This document shows, in pieces, positions 51,297-58,936 of a DNA stretch of 64,000 nt. The notes below the pieces were generated by a model. That model did not search any database. It saw only the letters and a list, made by a program, of their open reading frames with translations, and was not told the origin of the DNA. The first letter of the stretch is position 1; each line of letters begins with the position of its first letter. Source of the stretch: an uncultured Vampirovibrio sp. (GTDB taxonomy: Bacteria > Cyanobacteriota > Vampirovibrionia > Gastranaerophilales > Gastranaerophilaceae); NCBI GenBank assembly GCA_910577515.1, contig CAJTLW010000010.1, forward strand, positions 1-64,000. Direction: 5' to 3'. The translations under genes and the position numbers were made by a program.

Positions 51297-52097
51297 ATGA
51301 AAAAAGTAATCTTTTTATTATTAATAACTTTCTTTACTTTAAGCCTAACAGGCTGCAGCGGCTCCAAGGAGCCAAAAGATTTGCTTTCAAAGATAAAATT
51401 TAAAAATAAAATTGTAATCGGTATAAAAAATGATTCAAAACCTTTTGGCTATATTGAAAACGGTGAATTAAAGGGGTTTGATGTTGATATCGCAAAAAGT
51501 GTTTCCAAGATGCTTTTAGGAGATAAAACCGGAGAACTTATAGAATTTGTTTATGTGACACCAGAATCACGCATAATAGACCTGAATTCAGGCAAAGTGG
51601 ATATTATTATTGCTACAATGAGCATTAATACTACGCGCGCTCATATTGTTGATTTCACAAGCCCGTATTTTGTAGCAGGTCAGGCTCTTATGGTGCCGGA
51701 TGGTTCAAGGGTAAATTCTATTGAAAGCCTGAATACAAGAAAAGCCGGGGTAATTTTAGGTACAACAGGAGAAAAAACTATAAGACAATTAGCCCCAAAT
51801 GCTACAATAATTGGTAAAAAAAGCTACAATGAGGCTTTTGAATTTTTAGCCCAAGGCAAAATAGATGCAATTTTAGCAGACGACAGCATTTTATATGGCT
51901 ATATCATAGATAATAAAGGTTATAAAATCCTCCCTGCAAGATACACAAAGGAATATTATTCAATTGCACTTCGAAAAGGGAAAGAAAACGAAGCTTTAAA
52001 AGAAGAATTAAATAAAATGATTGATTTTATGCAGCAATCAGGACGACTCAACAGAATAAAGGAAAAATGGATTCCAAATTTACATAAAGGTGCTTAA
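51297..52097 (+). CDS. Amino-acid ABC transporter substrate-binding lipoprotein
   Basis: The 266-aa protein. MKKVIFLLLITFFTLSLTGC is a lipoprotein signal with lipobox LTGC. The mature part is an SBP_bac_3 fold: IVIGIKNDSKPFGYIENGEL, GFDVDIAKSVSKML, VDFTSPYFVAGQALMV and a C-terminal ALRKGKENEALKEELNKMI. It binds polar amino acids, perhaps Gln or Glu; permease and ATPase genes are not beside it. TAAAAT (51285-51290) ends 6 nt before the ATG and no Shine-Dalgarno is present, so it is likely leaderless. Confidence 0.9.
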   Translation: MKKVIFLLLITFFTLSLTGCSGSKEPKDLLSKIKFKNKIVIGIKNDSKPFGYIENGELKGFDVDIAKSVSKMLLGDKTGELIEFVYVTPESRIIDLNSGKVDIIIATMSINTTRAHIVDFTSPYFVAGQALMVPDGSRVNSIESLNTRKAGVILGTTGEKTIRQLAPNATIIGKKSYNEAFEFLAQGKIDAILADDSILYGYIIDNKGYKILPARYTKEYYSIALRKGKENEALKEELNKMIDFMQQSGRLNRIKEKWIPNLHKGA

Positions 52098-52151
52098 TAT
52101 GCTATAATTCCCTTAAAAATGATGGATATTATTTTAAGATAGGGAAGATAA

Positions 52152-54269
52152 ATGAATACAAAAACCAGAAATACCTTTTGGGAAATTTTATTTTGGATAG
52201 TGCTTATTGCCGGTCTTTTTATGTCATTCGGGATATATGCAAAAGGCTCAAAAGCCGTATATGTAGGGCTTATTGCAGGGATTATGGCACTTTTATTCGC
52301 GGCGATTAAAACTGCGAAAATTATGTCTAAAAACAAAGGAAATGAAACCATGGCAGCCCTTTCCAACCATATTTATACGGGCGCTATGGCGTTTTTAAAA
52401 AGAGAGTATAAGATTTTATCCTTTTTTGTTATTATAGTTGCTATTTTAATTGCGGTATTTTTAAACTATAAAACATCAATTTGTTTCCTTTGCGGGGCTT
52501 TCTGTTCTGCTCTTGCAGGATATATTGGCATGAGTGTTTCTACAAAATCAAATTCAAGAACAGCACATGCAGCAGGAAAATCTTTAAACAAAGCTTTTAG
52601 AATAGCCTTCAATGGCGGCGTTGTAATGGGGATGACTGTTGTAGGCCTTGGTTTATTCGGTTTAACACTGCTTTATATAATTTTTAAAGATTATGATATT
52701 GTGAATGGTTTTGCACTCGGTGCAAGCTCAATTGCCCTTTTTGCAAGGGTTGGCGGCGGAATATTTACAAAAGCTGCTGATGTCGGAGCAGATTTAGTCG
52801 GCAAAGTAGAAGCAGGAATCCCTGAAGATGATTACAGAAACCCTGCAGTTATTGCTGATAATGTTGGAGATAACGTTGGGGATGTTGCAGGAATGGGTGC
52901 TGATTTATTTGAATCTTATGTTGGTTCAATAATAGCATCAATTACACTTGGTGCCTTATGTTTAAACCTTATGGGTGCATTTTTACCTATAATTATAGCA
53001 TCAATCGGCATTTTCTCTTCAATTATTGCGGTTTATTTTGTGAGAACAAAAGAAAACGGCAACCCTATGCATTCTCTTCAAATAGGGACAACGGGCGCTA
53101 TGCTTCTTGTTCTTGTAGCATCATATTTCTTTATAAAAAGCTGGTTTCCGGCTGATATGGGCGGAAACGGCATTTTCTTTGCGCTTCTAATCGGTATTAT
53201 CGCAGGAACATTAATAGGATATTTAACAGAATATTTTACATCATATAATTTCAACCCTGTTAAAAACATTGCAAAATCAACCGAAACAGGTACTGCAACA
53301 ACAGTTATTTCGGGGCTTGACGTTGGAATGTTATCAACATTTTTCCCAATGGTAATTATAAGTTTAGCTACAATCGGCGCATTTCTTGTAATAGGCGGTA
53401 TGGGGAATTATATTTTAGGAGTATATGGTATCAGCATTGCTGCAATCGGTATGCTCTCAACTGTCGGAATGGTTGTTGCAGTTGATGCTTACGGCCCTAT
53501 TTCAGATAATGCCGGCGGTATTGCACAAATGGCAAACCTTGATAAAGAGATTAGAGAAAGAACGGATAAACTTGATTCTGTTGGAAATACAACCGCAGCA
53601 ATAGGAAAAGGGTTTGCAATAGGCTCTGCAGCCTTAACATCTCTTGCTCTTTTATGTGCTTATGCAACAGTTGTCGACCTTTCAGACATCGATATCTTGA
53701 ATCCGTTTGTGACATCAGGAGTATTGTTCGGTGCATCACTTCCTTTCTTGTTTTGCTCTCTCACAATGGGTGCTGTAGGACGTGCTGCAAGCAAAATGGT
53801 GAGCGAGGTAAGACGCCAGTTTAAAGAAAACCCGGGCATTATGAGCGGGGAATGTCAGCCAAATTATAAAAAATGTGTGGATATTTCAACAAAAGCTGCC
53901 ATCTTAGAGATGCTTTTACCGGGCGTTTTAGCTGTCAGCGCTCCTCTTATTGTAGGGCTTGGTGTTGGCGCACTTTCAGGAAGCAAGATTATCGGCGCAC
54001 AGGCACTTGGCGGTATGCTTATGGGAGCTATCGCAACAGGAGTTTGCCTTGCAATTATGATGGCAAACACAGGCGGCGCTTGGGATAACGCTAAAAAATA
54101 CATTGAAGAAGGCCACTTTGGAGGAAAAGGTTCGGCTCAACATGCTGCAAGCGTTGTAGGCGATACGATAGGCGACCCTTTCAAAGATACATCCGGCCCT
54201 TCTTTGAACATTTTAATAAAACTTATGACCATTGTATCATTAGTCTGTGCGGCATTGTTTGTTGCTTAA
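52152..54269 (+). CDS. hppA: Membrane-bound ion-pumping pyrophosphatase
   Basis: The 705-aa integral membrane pump couples PPi hydrolysis to H+ or Na+ export. About 16 helices. GGGIFTKAADVGADLVGKVE and DDYRNPAVIADNVGDNVGDV are the PPi-binding loops, and DPFKDTSGPSLNIL is the C-terminal signature. GNTTAAIGKGFAIG has Ala where K+-independent pumps carry Lys, so it is a K+-dependent type, compatible with Na+ or H+ transport. GGGAAG precedes the ATG, and TATAAT lies about 50 bp before it. Confidence 0.95.
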   Translation: MNTKTRNTFWEILFWIVLIAGLFMSFGIYAKGSKAVYVGLIAGIMALLFAAIKTAKIMSKNKGNETMAALSNHIYTGAMAFLKREYKILSFFVIIVAILIAVFLNYKTSICFLCGAFCSALAGYIGMSVSTKSNSRTAHAAGKSLNKAFRIAFNGGVVMGMTVVGLGLFGLTLLYIIFKDYDIVNGFALGASSIALFARVGGGIFTKAADVGADLVGKVEAGIPEDDYRNPAVIADNVGDNVGDVAGMGADLFESYVGSIIASITLGALCLNLMGAFLPIIIASIGIFSSIIAVYFVRTKENGNPMHSLQIGTTGAMLLVLVASYFFIKSWFPADMGGNGIFFALLIGIIAGTLIGYLTEYFTSYNFNPVKNIAKSTETGTATTVISGLDVGMLSTFFPMVIISLATIGAFLVIGGMGNYILGVYGISIAAIGMLSTVGMVVAVDAYGPISDNAGGIAQMANLDKEIRERTDKLDSVGNTTAAIGKGFAIGSAALTSLALLCAYATVVDLSDIDILNPFVTSGVLFGASLPFLFCSLTMGAVGRAASKMVSEVRRQFKENPGIMSGECQPNYKKCVDISTKAAILEMLLPGVLAVSAPLIVGLGVGALSGSKIIGAQALGGMLMGAIATGVCLAIMMANTGGAWDNAKKYIEEGHFGGKGSAQHAASVVGDTIGDPFKDTSGPSLNILIKLMTIVSLVCAALFVA

Positions 54270-54289
54270 AAACAGATTAAAAAATAAAA

Positions 54290-54721
54290 ATGAGCGTTAA
54301 AAACGAAAAATTTTTAATACAAACAAAAGGATTTAATGACATCATCGACATCACAATGAGGGTAGATGATGTCATTAAAAAATCTAACCAAAACGGGGAA
54401 CCTATTAAAAACGGGGTAATCCATATATTTTCACCTGGTTCTACTGTATCTGTTACCACAATAGAATATGAACCCGGGCTTATAAAAGATATTCCTGAAA
54501 TTTTAGATAAATTAATTCCTCAAAATGCTATTTATCACCATGATACAACCTGGCATGACGGAAACGGATATGCACACATTAGAGCCTCAATTATAGGAAA
54601 TGGAATAACTGTGCCTTATGTAAACGGAGAGATGGAACTTGGCAGATGGCAGCAGATTGTTTTAATTGATTTTGATAATAAACCCCGAACAAGAAGTGTG
54701 ATTGTACAGATAATTCACTAA
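54290..54721 (+). CDS. YjbQ/UPF0047 family protein
   Basis: The 143-aa single-domain protein (FNDIIDITMRVDDVIKKS, NGVIHIFSPGSTVSVTTIEY, GNGYAHIRASIIGNGITVPY, LGRWQQIVLIDFDNKPRTR). H-A-H-I-like GYAHIRASIIG and the terminal LIDFDNKPRTRSV are family signatures. YjbQ has weak thiamine-phosphate synthase activity in E. coli; the real role is uncertain. It follows hppA by 20 nt. Confidence 0.9.
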   Translation: MSVKNEKFLIQTKGFNDIIDITMRVDDVIKKSNQNGEPIKNGVIHIFSPGSTVSVTTIEYEPGLIKDIPEILDKLIPQNAIYHHDTTWHDGNGYAHIRASIIGNGITVPYVNGEMELGRWQQIVLIDFDNKPRTRSVIVQIIH

Positions 54722-54730
54722 TAAAAATAA

Positions 54731-54750
54731 AGCCGCTAGACTTAGCGGCT
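54731..54750. terminator. Hairpin downstream of yjbQ
   Basis: AGCCGCTA (54731-54738) pairs with TAGCGGCT (54742-54749... 54750 region). It lacks a plus-strand T-run but is followed on the minus strand by TTATTTTTAT, so it may stop transcription from either side. The following 245 bp to 54995 hold a GAGTGAGGACTC hairpin and a GGGGAAAT/ATTTGCCCC inverted repeat, with no gene. Confidence 0.45.
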
Positions 54751-54995
54751 ACTAGACTTGGGGAGGAGGTTTTGAGTGAGGACTCAATTGCCCTCATATT
54801 ATAGTTTTCGGCTTATTAATTTTTTTCTTTAGTAAAAGGGGTAAAATATACACTAAATGGTTGAGATTGGGTAAGAAATTAATTTTTATACATTATTAGG
54901 TTGATTTAAAATACTAAACAATTATATATACTACTCCAATGTAGGGGGAAATGTACCTTAAAATTTGCCCCTTAAAAATCGGGAGGAAGTAAAAA

Positions 54996-55880
54996 ATGGC
55001 AAAGAATGTTTCCAAAAAAAGTATAAAAACGGTTGAAAATCAGGGTTTAAGAGTTGTTTCTACCCCAAAGACAAAACCATATAATGATATTGATTTAAAT
55101 AATTGGAAACTTTATTCACACATTAAAACTGGGTCGTTATGGGAGTTTCAGTCCCGTGATAAATCAAACGGGCATTCTTATGATTACCATGGAAACTATA
55201 TTCCTCAAATTGCAACACAATTATTTGAAAGATTTACCAAAAAAAATGATATTATTCTGGATTTATTTTTTGGCTCAGGCACAAGCGCTATTGAAGCTTT
55301 AAATATGGAAAGAAGGTGCATCGGGGTTGAACTGAAACAGGAGATGGTGGATTATGTTTCAGAGAAATTTTCCAAAAAAGAACTGGTAACTGATGTAAAT
55401 ATCATCTGCGGAGATTCAACATCTGATGAAACTAAAGCGAAAGTTCAAGCAAGACTTGATATCATGGGCAAAGAACAAGGCAAAGACAAGGCACAATTTG
55501 TTGTTTTACACCCGCCTTATGATGATATTATTAAGTTTTCAGACAAAAAAGAGGATTTATCAAATTGCTCTTCAACTGAAGAATTTTATTACTTATTTGA
55601 AAAAGTTGCAAAAAATGCTTATGATTTACTTGAAAAAGGCAGATTTGCAGCACTTATCATAGGAGATGAATATAAAAATTCAAGAGTTATACCCTTAGGG
55701 TTTGAATGTATGAAACGCATGGAAAACGTTGGCTTTGTAACAAAGGCTATAGTTGTAAAAAATATAACAGGAAACGAAAAGGCAAAAGGTAAAACTGCCA
55801 ATTTATGGCGCTACAGGGCGCTTGCAGGCGGCTTTAACATCTTTGAGCATGAATATATCATGACATTCCAAAAGGTGTAG
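54996..55880 (+). CDS. Orphan DNA methyltransferase (N4/N6, gamma-like)
   Basis: The 294-aa protein. IILDLFFGSGTSAIEALNME is motif I (SAM, F-x-G-x-G), followed at ~80 residues by QFVVLHPPYDDIIKFSDK, the catalytic motif IV with HPPY in place of the usual D/N/SPPY. Motif I before IV suggests the gamma order; YDYHGNYIPQIATQLFERF is typical of this group. GGGAGGAAGT precedes the ATG. There is no restriction endonuclease gene adjacent, so a regulatory or phase-type role is possible. Confidence 0.83.
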   Translation: MAKNVSKKSIKTVENQGLRVVSTPKTKPYNDIDLNNWKLYSHIKTGSLWEFQSRDKSNGHSYDYHGNYIPQIATQLFERFTKKNDIILDLFFGSGTSAIEALNMERRCIGVELKQEMVDYVSEKFSKKELVTDVNIICGDSTSDETKAKVQARLDIMGKEQGKDKAQFVVLHPPYDDIIKFSDKKEDLSNCSSTEEFYYLFEKVAKNAYDLLEKGRFAALIIGDEYKNSRVIPLGFECMKRMENVGFVTKAIVVKNITGNEKAKGKTANLWRYRALAGGFNIFEHEYIMTFQKV

Positions 55881-55928
55881 ATATAATTTAAATATTTTGA
55901 GCGTTTCGACCCGTGGCTAAAGGTAGTG

Positions 55929-56141
55929 TTAGTTCTTCCTTTTTGTAAGGGTGAGGTCGTAGCCTAAGGCATCAGCTAAAATAAAGGCTTCAGAGAAGCG
56001 GAGGGTGTCTTTAGCAAGTTTGCTGCTAACAGAGGTTTTAGTATAGTGATTTCTTGTTTTTTCCACCAAAATTTCAGCAACTTTTTTATAAGTTAATGCT
56101 TCTTTGGCACATAAAATTTTTACAAATGTTCTTGAATTCAT
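55929..56141 (-). CDS. Small HTH-like protein
   Basis: The ATG at 56141 gives 70 aa; a TTG two codons upstream is possible. The sequence MNSRTFVKILCAKEALTYKK ... TKTSVSSKLAKDTLRFSEAF ends ILADALGYDLTLTKRK, resembling short Cro/C1-like DNA-binding proteins of Firmicutes and relatives. TATTAT lies 6 nt upstream of the ATG, with no Shine-Dalgarno. It is divergent from 56270-56449 and may bind the palindromes at 56182-56227. Confidence 0.68.
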   Translation of the reverse strand: MNSRTFVKILCAKEALTYKKVAEILVEKTRNHYTKTSVSSKLAKDTLRFSEAFILADALGYDLTLTKRKN

Positions 56142-56160
56142 TTTCAAATAATATATTTAT

Positions 56161-56227
56161 TTGACAAAAATTCCTATATTCGCTATTATAATAGCTAATA
56201 AGACAACAAGAAGCTTTATAAAGCTTC
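56161..56227 (+). promoter_or_regulatory. Promoter with palindromic operator and leader hairpin
   Basis: TTGACA (56161-56166), a 17-nt spacer and TATTAT (56184-56189). A perfect 14-bp palindrome GCTATTATAATAGC (56182-56195) covers the -10. An 18-bp perfect palindrome GAAGCTTTATAAAGCTTC (56210-56227) lies in the leader. Both suggest repression by a dimeric DNA-binding protein. Confidence 0.65.
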
Positions 56228-56269
56228 ATTTATTAAAAATATGAATTATATTGAGTTTGGAAATCTTAG

Positions 56270-56449
56270 ATGAATAAAGAAAATATTGATAAAATTATTC
56301 AAGGAAGACTTGATGCTATTGAGGATAGTTTAAAAACCATATCTGAAATTGTTGCAGATGTTCATGCACAAAAAAATCTCATTTCTTATCTTATGCTGTT
56401 AAAAAATGATATAAAAATAACTTCTACTGCACCAAAAATTTCGGATTAA
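56270..56449 (+). CDS. Small coiled-coil protein, unknown (59 aa)
   Basis: The frame ATG 56270 to TAA 56447-56449 encodes 59 aa: MNKENIDKIIQGRLDAIEDS, then SLKTISEIVADVHAQKNLIS and a short tail. It is amphipathic and helical. GGAAA precedes the start and the promoter at 56161 drives it. Its end overlaps the convergent GntR gene by 26 nt. It is small and has no known family. Confidence 0.6.
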   Translation: MNKENIDKIIQGRLDAIEDSLKTISEIVADVHAQKNLISYLMLLKNDIKITSTAPKISD

Positions 56450-57593
56450 GCGCAAGCCATTGATAAGCATCTTCTTTAGCAGGCATTTCAACTATATAAA
56501 TCCCGCCGTGCTTGCCTCTTTGACAAAACAAAATTCCTTGTTTGACCATTTCATTTACAGCCCGCCTTATCGTATTTGTAGAAACATTCAGCGTATTTGA
56601 CAGGTTTTTCATCGATGGAAGCTTATCGCCTGCTTCATGATGGGTTATCATATATTTTTTAATCTGGTCTAAAACCCGCTGCCAATCATAAGAATAAGAT
56701 ATTTTTATATTTGATGTTCCGCTTTTTGGGTTTGACATAAATTTTGATTTTTCGCCTGCCATTTTTTTTGTTTTATCAGGCTCATTGATATATCTTGTGC
56801 CATATCTTCCTCTTAAAGAAAATATGATTTTTTCTTTGTTCAGGCGCTTCATTGCATCATTTATCGTGCGCACAGATACATTGAACATTTTTGCAAAATC
56901 GGCATTCGGCATTATTTTATCGTTTAATTTATAATTTTTTGAAATATATTGTTTAATTTTTGTATAAAGTTGTTTTGAAAGGGTATCTTTTTCTTTTTTT
57001 GATTCGTTTTTCGTGTCATCTTCGTTCTTTTTAATTTGGATATCTGTATAATCACAATTTAAAACTTTTGTGGATTTATTCATCGTTGAAACACTCTGAA
57101 TAAGCACTCCTTCTCTAACCAGAACATCCAAAGCAAGCCTTGATGTGTTTTGGGATGTATCAATTTCATTTGCAATAACTCTTGCAGCAGGAAGAATATC
57201 TCCTTTTTTGAGTTTTTGTTCAATGATATATTTTTTAATTTTAAATACTGCAACATCTTTTTTAGAGGTCACTTTTCCAGTCATAGTAAGATTTTGCGGG
57301 TTATTTTTATCAACAATAATCGTTCCAATGCACTGTCTTGATTTAAAATAACCTAAATCTTCAGCATATTTAACTGCATTTTGAAGAGTGCCTGTACTTA
57401 CATTTAAATATTTTGCAAGTTCTTTTTTTGAAGGAATTAAATCTCCAAAATGTAAAATATCTTTATTCAAGCCATCTTCAACCCACTGAATAAGCCAGTT
57501 CAAAATGGTACGGTCTTTTGGCTGATTGTTTAAAATACCGCTTTTAAAATCAGGAGATTGAATATGAATTTCTGTAATTTCAATTTTTCTCAT
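56424..57593 (-). CDS. Regulator with four tandem GntR-type winged-HTH domains
   Basis: The 389-aa protein has four successive wHTH units: ~27-93 (FGDLIPSKKELAKYLNVSTG), ~118-170 (KKGDILPAARVIANEIDTSQ), ~210-275 (LNDKIMPNADFAKMFNVSVR) and ~307-370 (AGDKLPSMKNLSNTLNVSTN). Each shows the G-D-x-[IL]-P-x2-x-[LA]-[SA]-x2-[LF]-[ND]-[VT]-S signature of GntR DNA-binding domains. No FCD, UTRA or aminotransferase domain is present. It is cytoplasmic and probably binds an extended repeated operator. It stands alone on the minus strand beside a zincin gene. Confidence 0.83.
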   Translation of the reverse strand: MRKIEITEIHIQSPDFKSGILNNQPKDRTILNWLIQWVEDGLNKDILHFGDLIPSKKELAKYLNVSTGTLQNAVKYAEDLGYFKSRQCIGTIIVDKNNPQNLTMTGKVTSKKDVAVFKIKKYIIEQKLKKGDILPAARVIANEIDTSQNTSRLALDVLVREGVLIQSVSTMNKSTKVLNCDYTDIQIKKNEDDTKNESKKEKDTLSKQLYTKIKQYISKNYKLNDKIMPNADFAKMFNVSVRTINDAMKRLNKEKIIFSLRGRYGTRYINEPDKTKKMAGEKSKFMSNPKSGTSNIKISYSYDWQRVLDQIKKYMITHHEAGDKLPSMKNLSNTLNVSTNTIRRAVNEMVKQGILFCQRGKHGGIYIVEMPAKEDAYQWLALNPKFLVQ

Positions 57594-57720
57594 AATTGTT
57601 TTTTTAATTATACAATACTTAAAACCTGAAAAGAATAAAATTTTCTAACAAAAAATTTCCTTTTTAAGTGTTATATTGGTAAAATAGGTACAAGTAATTT
57701 TATTTGTGTAAGGTTTTTAA

Positions 57721-58467
57721 ATGAGAATAAGCGGGAATATTTACAGCCTCGCCTCTGTTTATAATAATTTCGGGTTTTTCAACAAACCTAAAAATAATGA
57801 TGCTAAAAAACCACAGGCAACTTCTCAAGAAAAGGGGGGCATATACGTAACACCGCTTGTAAACACAAAAAAACAGGAAGATACTATTTCCCGTGCGCTA
57901 AACGAGCTTAAAAAAGTTGAATTTTCAACAAATGATATTATTTATATGCAAAATTTAGGGGTGAATATGCCCTTTAAAAACGGGCTTGAAGCTGTGGATT
58001 ATTTAAATAACAAACATATTGATATAGCTTATGCCAATTTTTCAAACGATAGCGTCCATGCCTGCCTTGATACAACAAATGAGGTACCTGTTGTTTTGAT
58101 AAATTCAAACTATAAAGATTTGGCTACTTTTTCAGATATCTTGGCCTTATCAGAAGCAATGTTCCATGAAACAGGACATGCAAAAGACAACGATTCCATT
58201 AATTCAATTCAGGAAGAAATTGACTGCCTTGCATTAAATGTTTTGGCACATCAGTTTTATAAAAAAACATACCCTGATGTTTTCAAAAACCAGACTTCTC
58301 CTTTATACAGTGAAGGGGTTAATCTTTATGATAAACTATTTTTTGATTTTGACCTGAATAAAGCTGCACTGAAGCAGAGAGTATCAGAAAAATACGGGTA
58401 TTTAAACACGGCTTCTCCTTATCATCAAGCCTCTTTAATGGCAAGAGAAATAAAAGAAATATCTTAA
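57721..58467 (+). CDS. Putative zinc metallopeptidase (HETGH) with N-terminal FG motif
   Basis: The 248-aa protein starts MRISGNIYSLASVYNNFGFF, fitting the shared N-terminal pattern. AMFHETGHAKDNDSINSIQE contains HETGH (H149, E150, H153), a zincin HExxH, and the later Glu in QEEIDCLALN could be the third ligand. There is no Sec signal peptide. It resembles a compact gluzincin. AAGG precedes the ATG. Substrate unknown; a self-contained peptidase carrying the tag is notable. Confidence 0.75.
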   Translation: MRISGNIYSLASVYNNFGFFNKPKNNDAKKPQATSQEKGGIYVTPLVNTKKQEDTISRALNELKKVEFSTNDIIYMQNLGVNMPFKNGLEAVDYLNNKHIDIAYANFSNDSVHACLDTTNEVPVVLINSNYKDLATFSDILALSEAMFHETGHAKDNDSINSIQEEIDCLALNVLAHQFYKKTYPDVFKNQTSPLYSEGVNLYDKLFFDFDLNKAALKQRVSEKYGYLNTASPYHQASLMAREIKEIS

Positions 58468-58669
58468 ATAATTTCAATATCAAAATTTATATTTAACACT
58501 ATCCATGCCGAAATTGTTACAAAAATTTACAAAAAAACCTTATAAATTGCGGTTTTTTAGTCAAAAAATTAAATTTACAATGTTTATAAAAGTAAACAAA
58601 TATGATATAATGAATTTATGTTGTTAGTAAAAGTGTGCATGTGTGTGTTCAAAATCGGGAGGTGTAAAC

Positions 58670-58831
58670 ATGACTACTCTGGTTGAAAAACTAAAAGTTA
58701 AATCACCCATCAAATCGAAATTCGAAGATGAATTTCAAAGTTATCTTAAAGCCCAATGCTTAAAAACTACATTTAACGGGATTGAGCTTGAAACATTTAG
58801 CTGGTACAAAAAAATGTTAGGTTTAATGTAG
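58670..58831 (+). CDS. Small unknown protein (53 aa)
   Basis: The ATG at 58670 follows GGGAGG (58658-58663) at 6 nt, so the upstream in-frame start is rejected. MTTLVEKLKVKSPIKSKFED, then EFQSYLKAQCLKTTFNGIEL and ETFSWYKKMLGLM. It is soluble with a C-terminal aromatic/basic helix. TATAAT (58606-58611) drives it and the terminator at 58861 ends it. Monocistronic, so probably a real small gene; no family assigned. Confidence 0.65.
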   Translation: MTTLVEKLKVKSPIKSKFEDEFQSYLKAQCLKTTFNGIELETFSWYKKMLGLM

Positions 58832-58860
58832 ATACAAAAAGATTTAGTTTAATTCAGCAA

Positions 58861-58886
58861 AGGCAGGAAATTCCTGCCTCTTTTTG
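58861..58886 (+). terminator. Terminator after the 58670 gene
   Basis: AGGCAGG (58861-58867) pairs with CCTGCCT (58873-58879) around a 5-nt loop, followed by CTTTTTG. Confidence 0.85.
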
Positions 58887-58936
58887 TATATTTTAAAATT
58901 TGTATATCTTAAATAATTTAAGAAATTCAATAAGAT

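Noticed and set aside
51275..51367. Extended start of the YitT gene
   Set aside because: It would overlap the divergent lipoprotein gene. The family begins at the ATG at 51274.
53078..54103. Minus-strand frames within hppA
   Set aside because: They are shadow frames opposite a fully supported pyrophosphatase, with no ribosome site or known motif.
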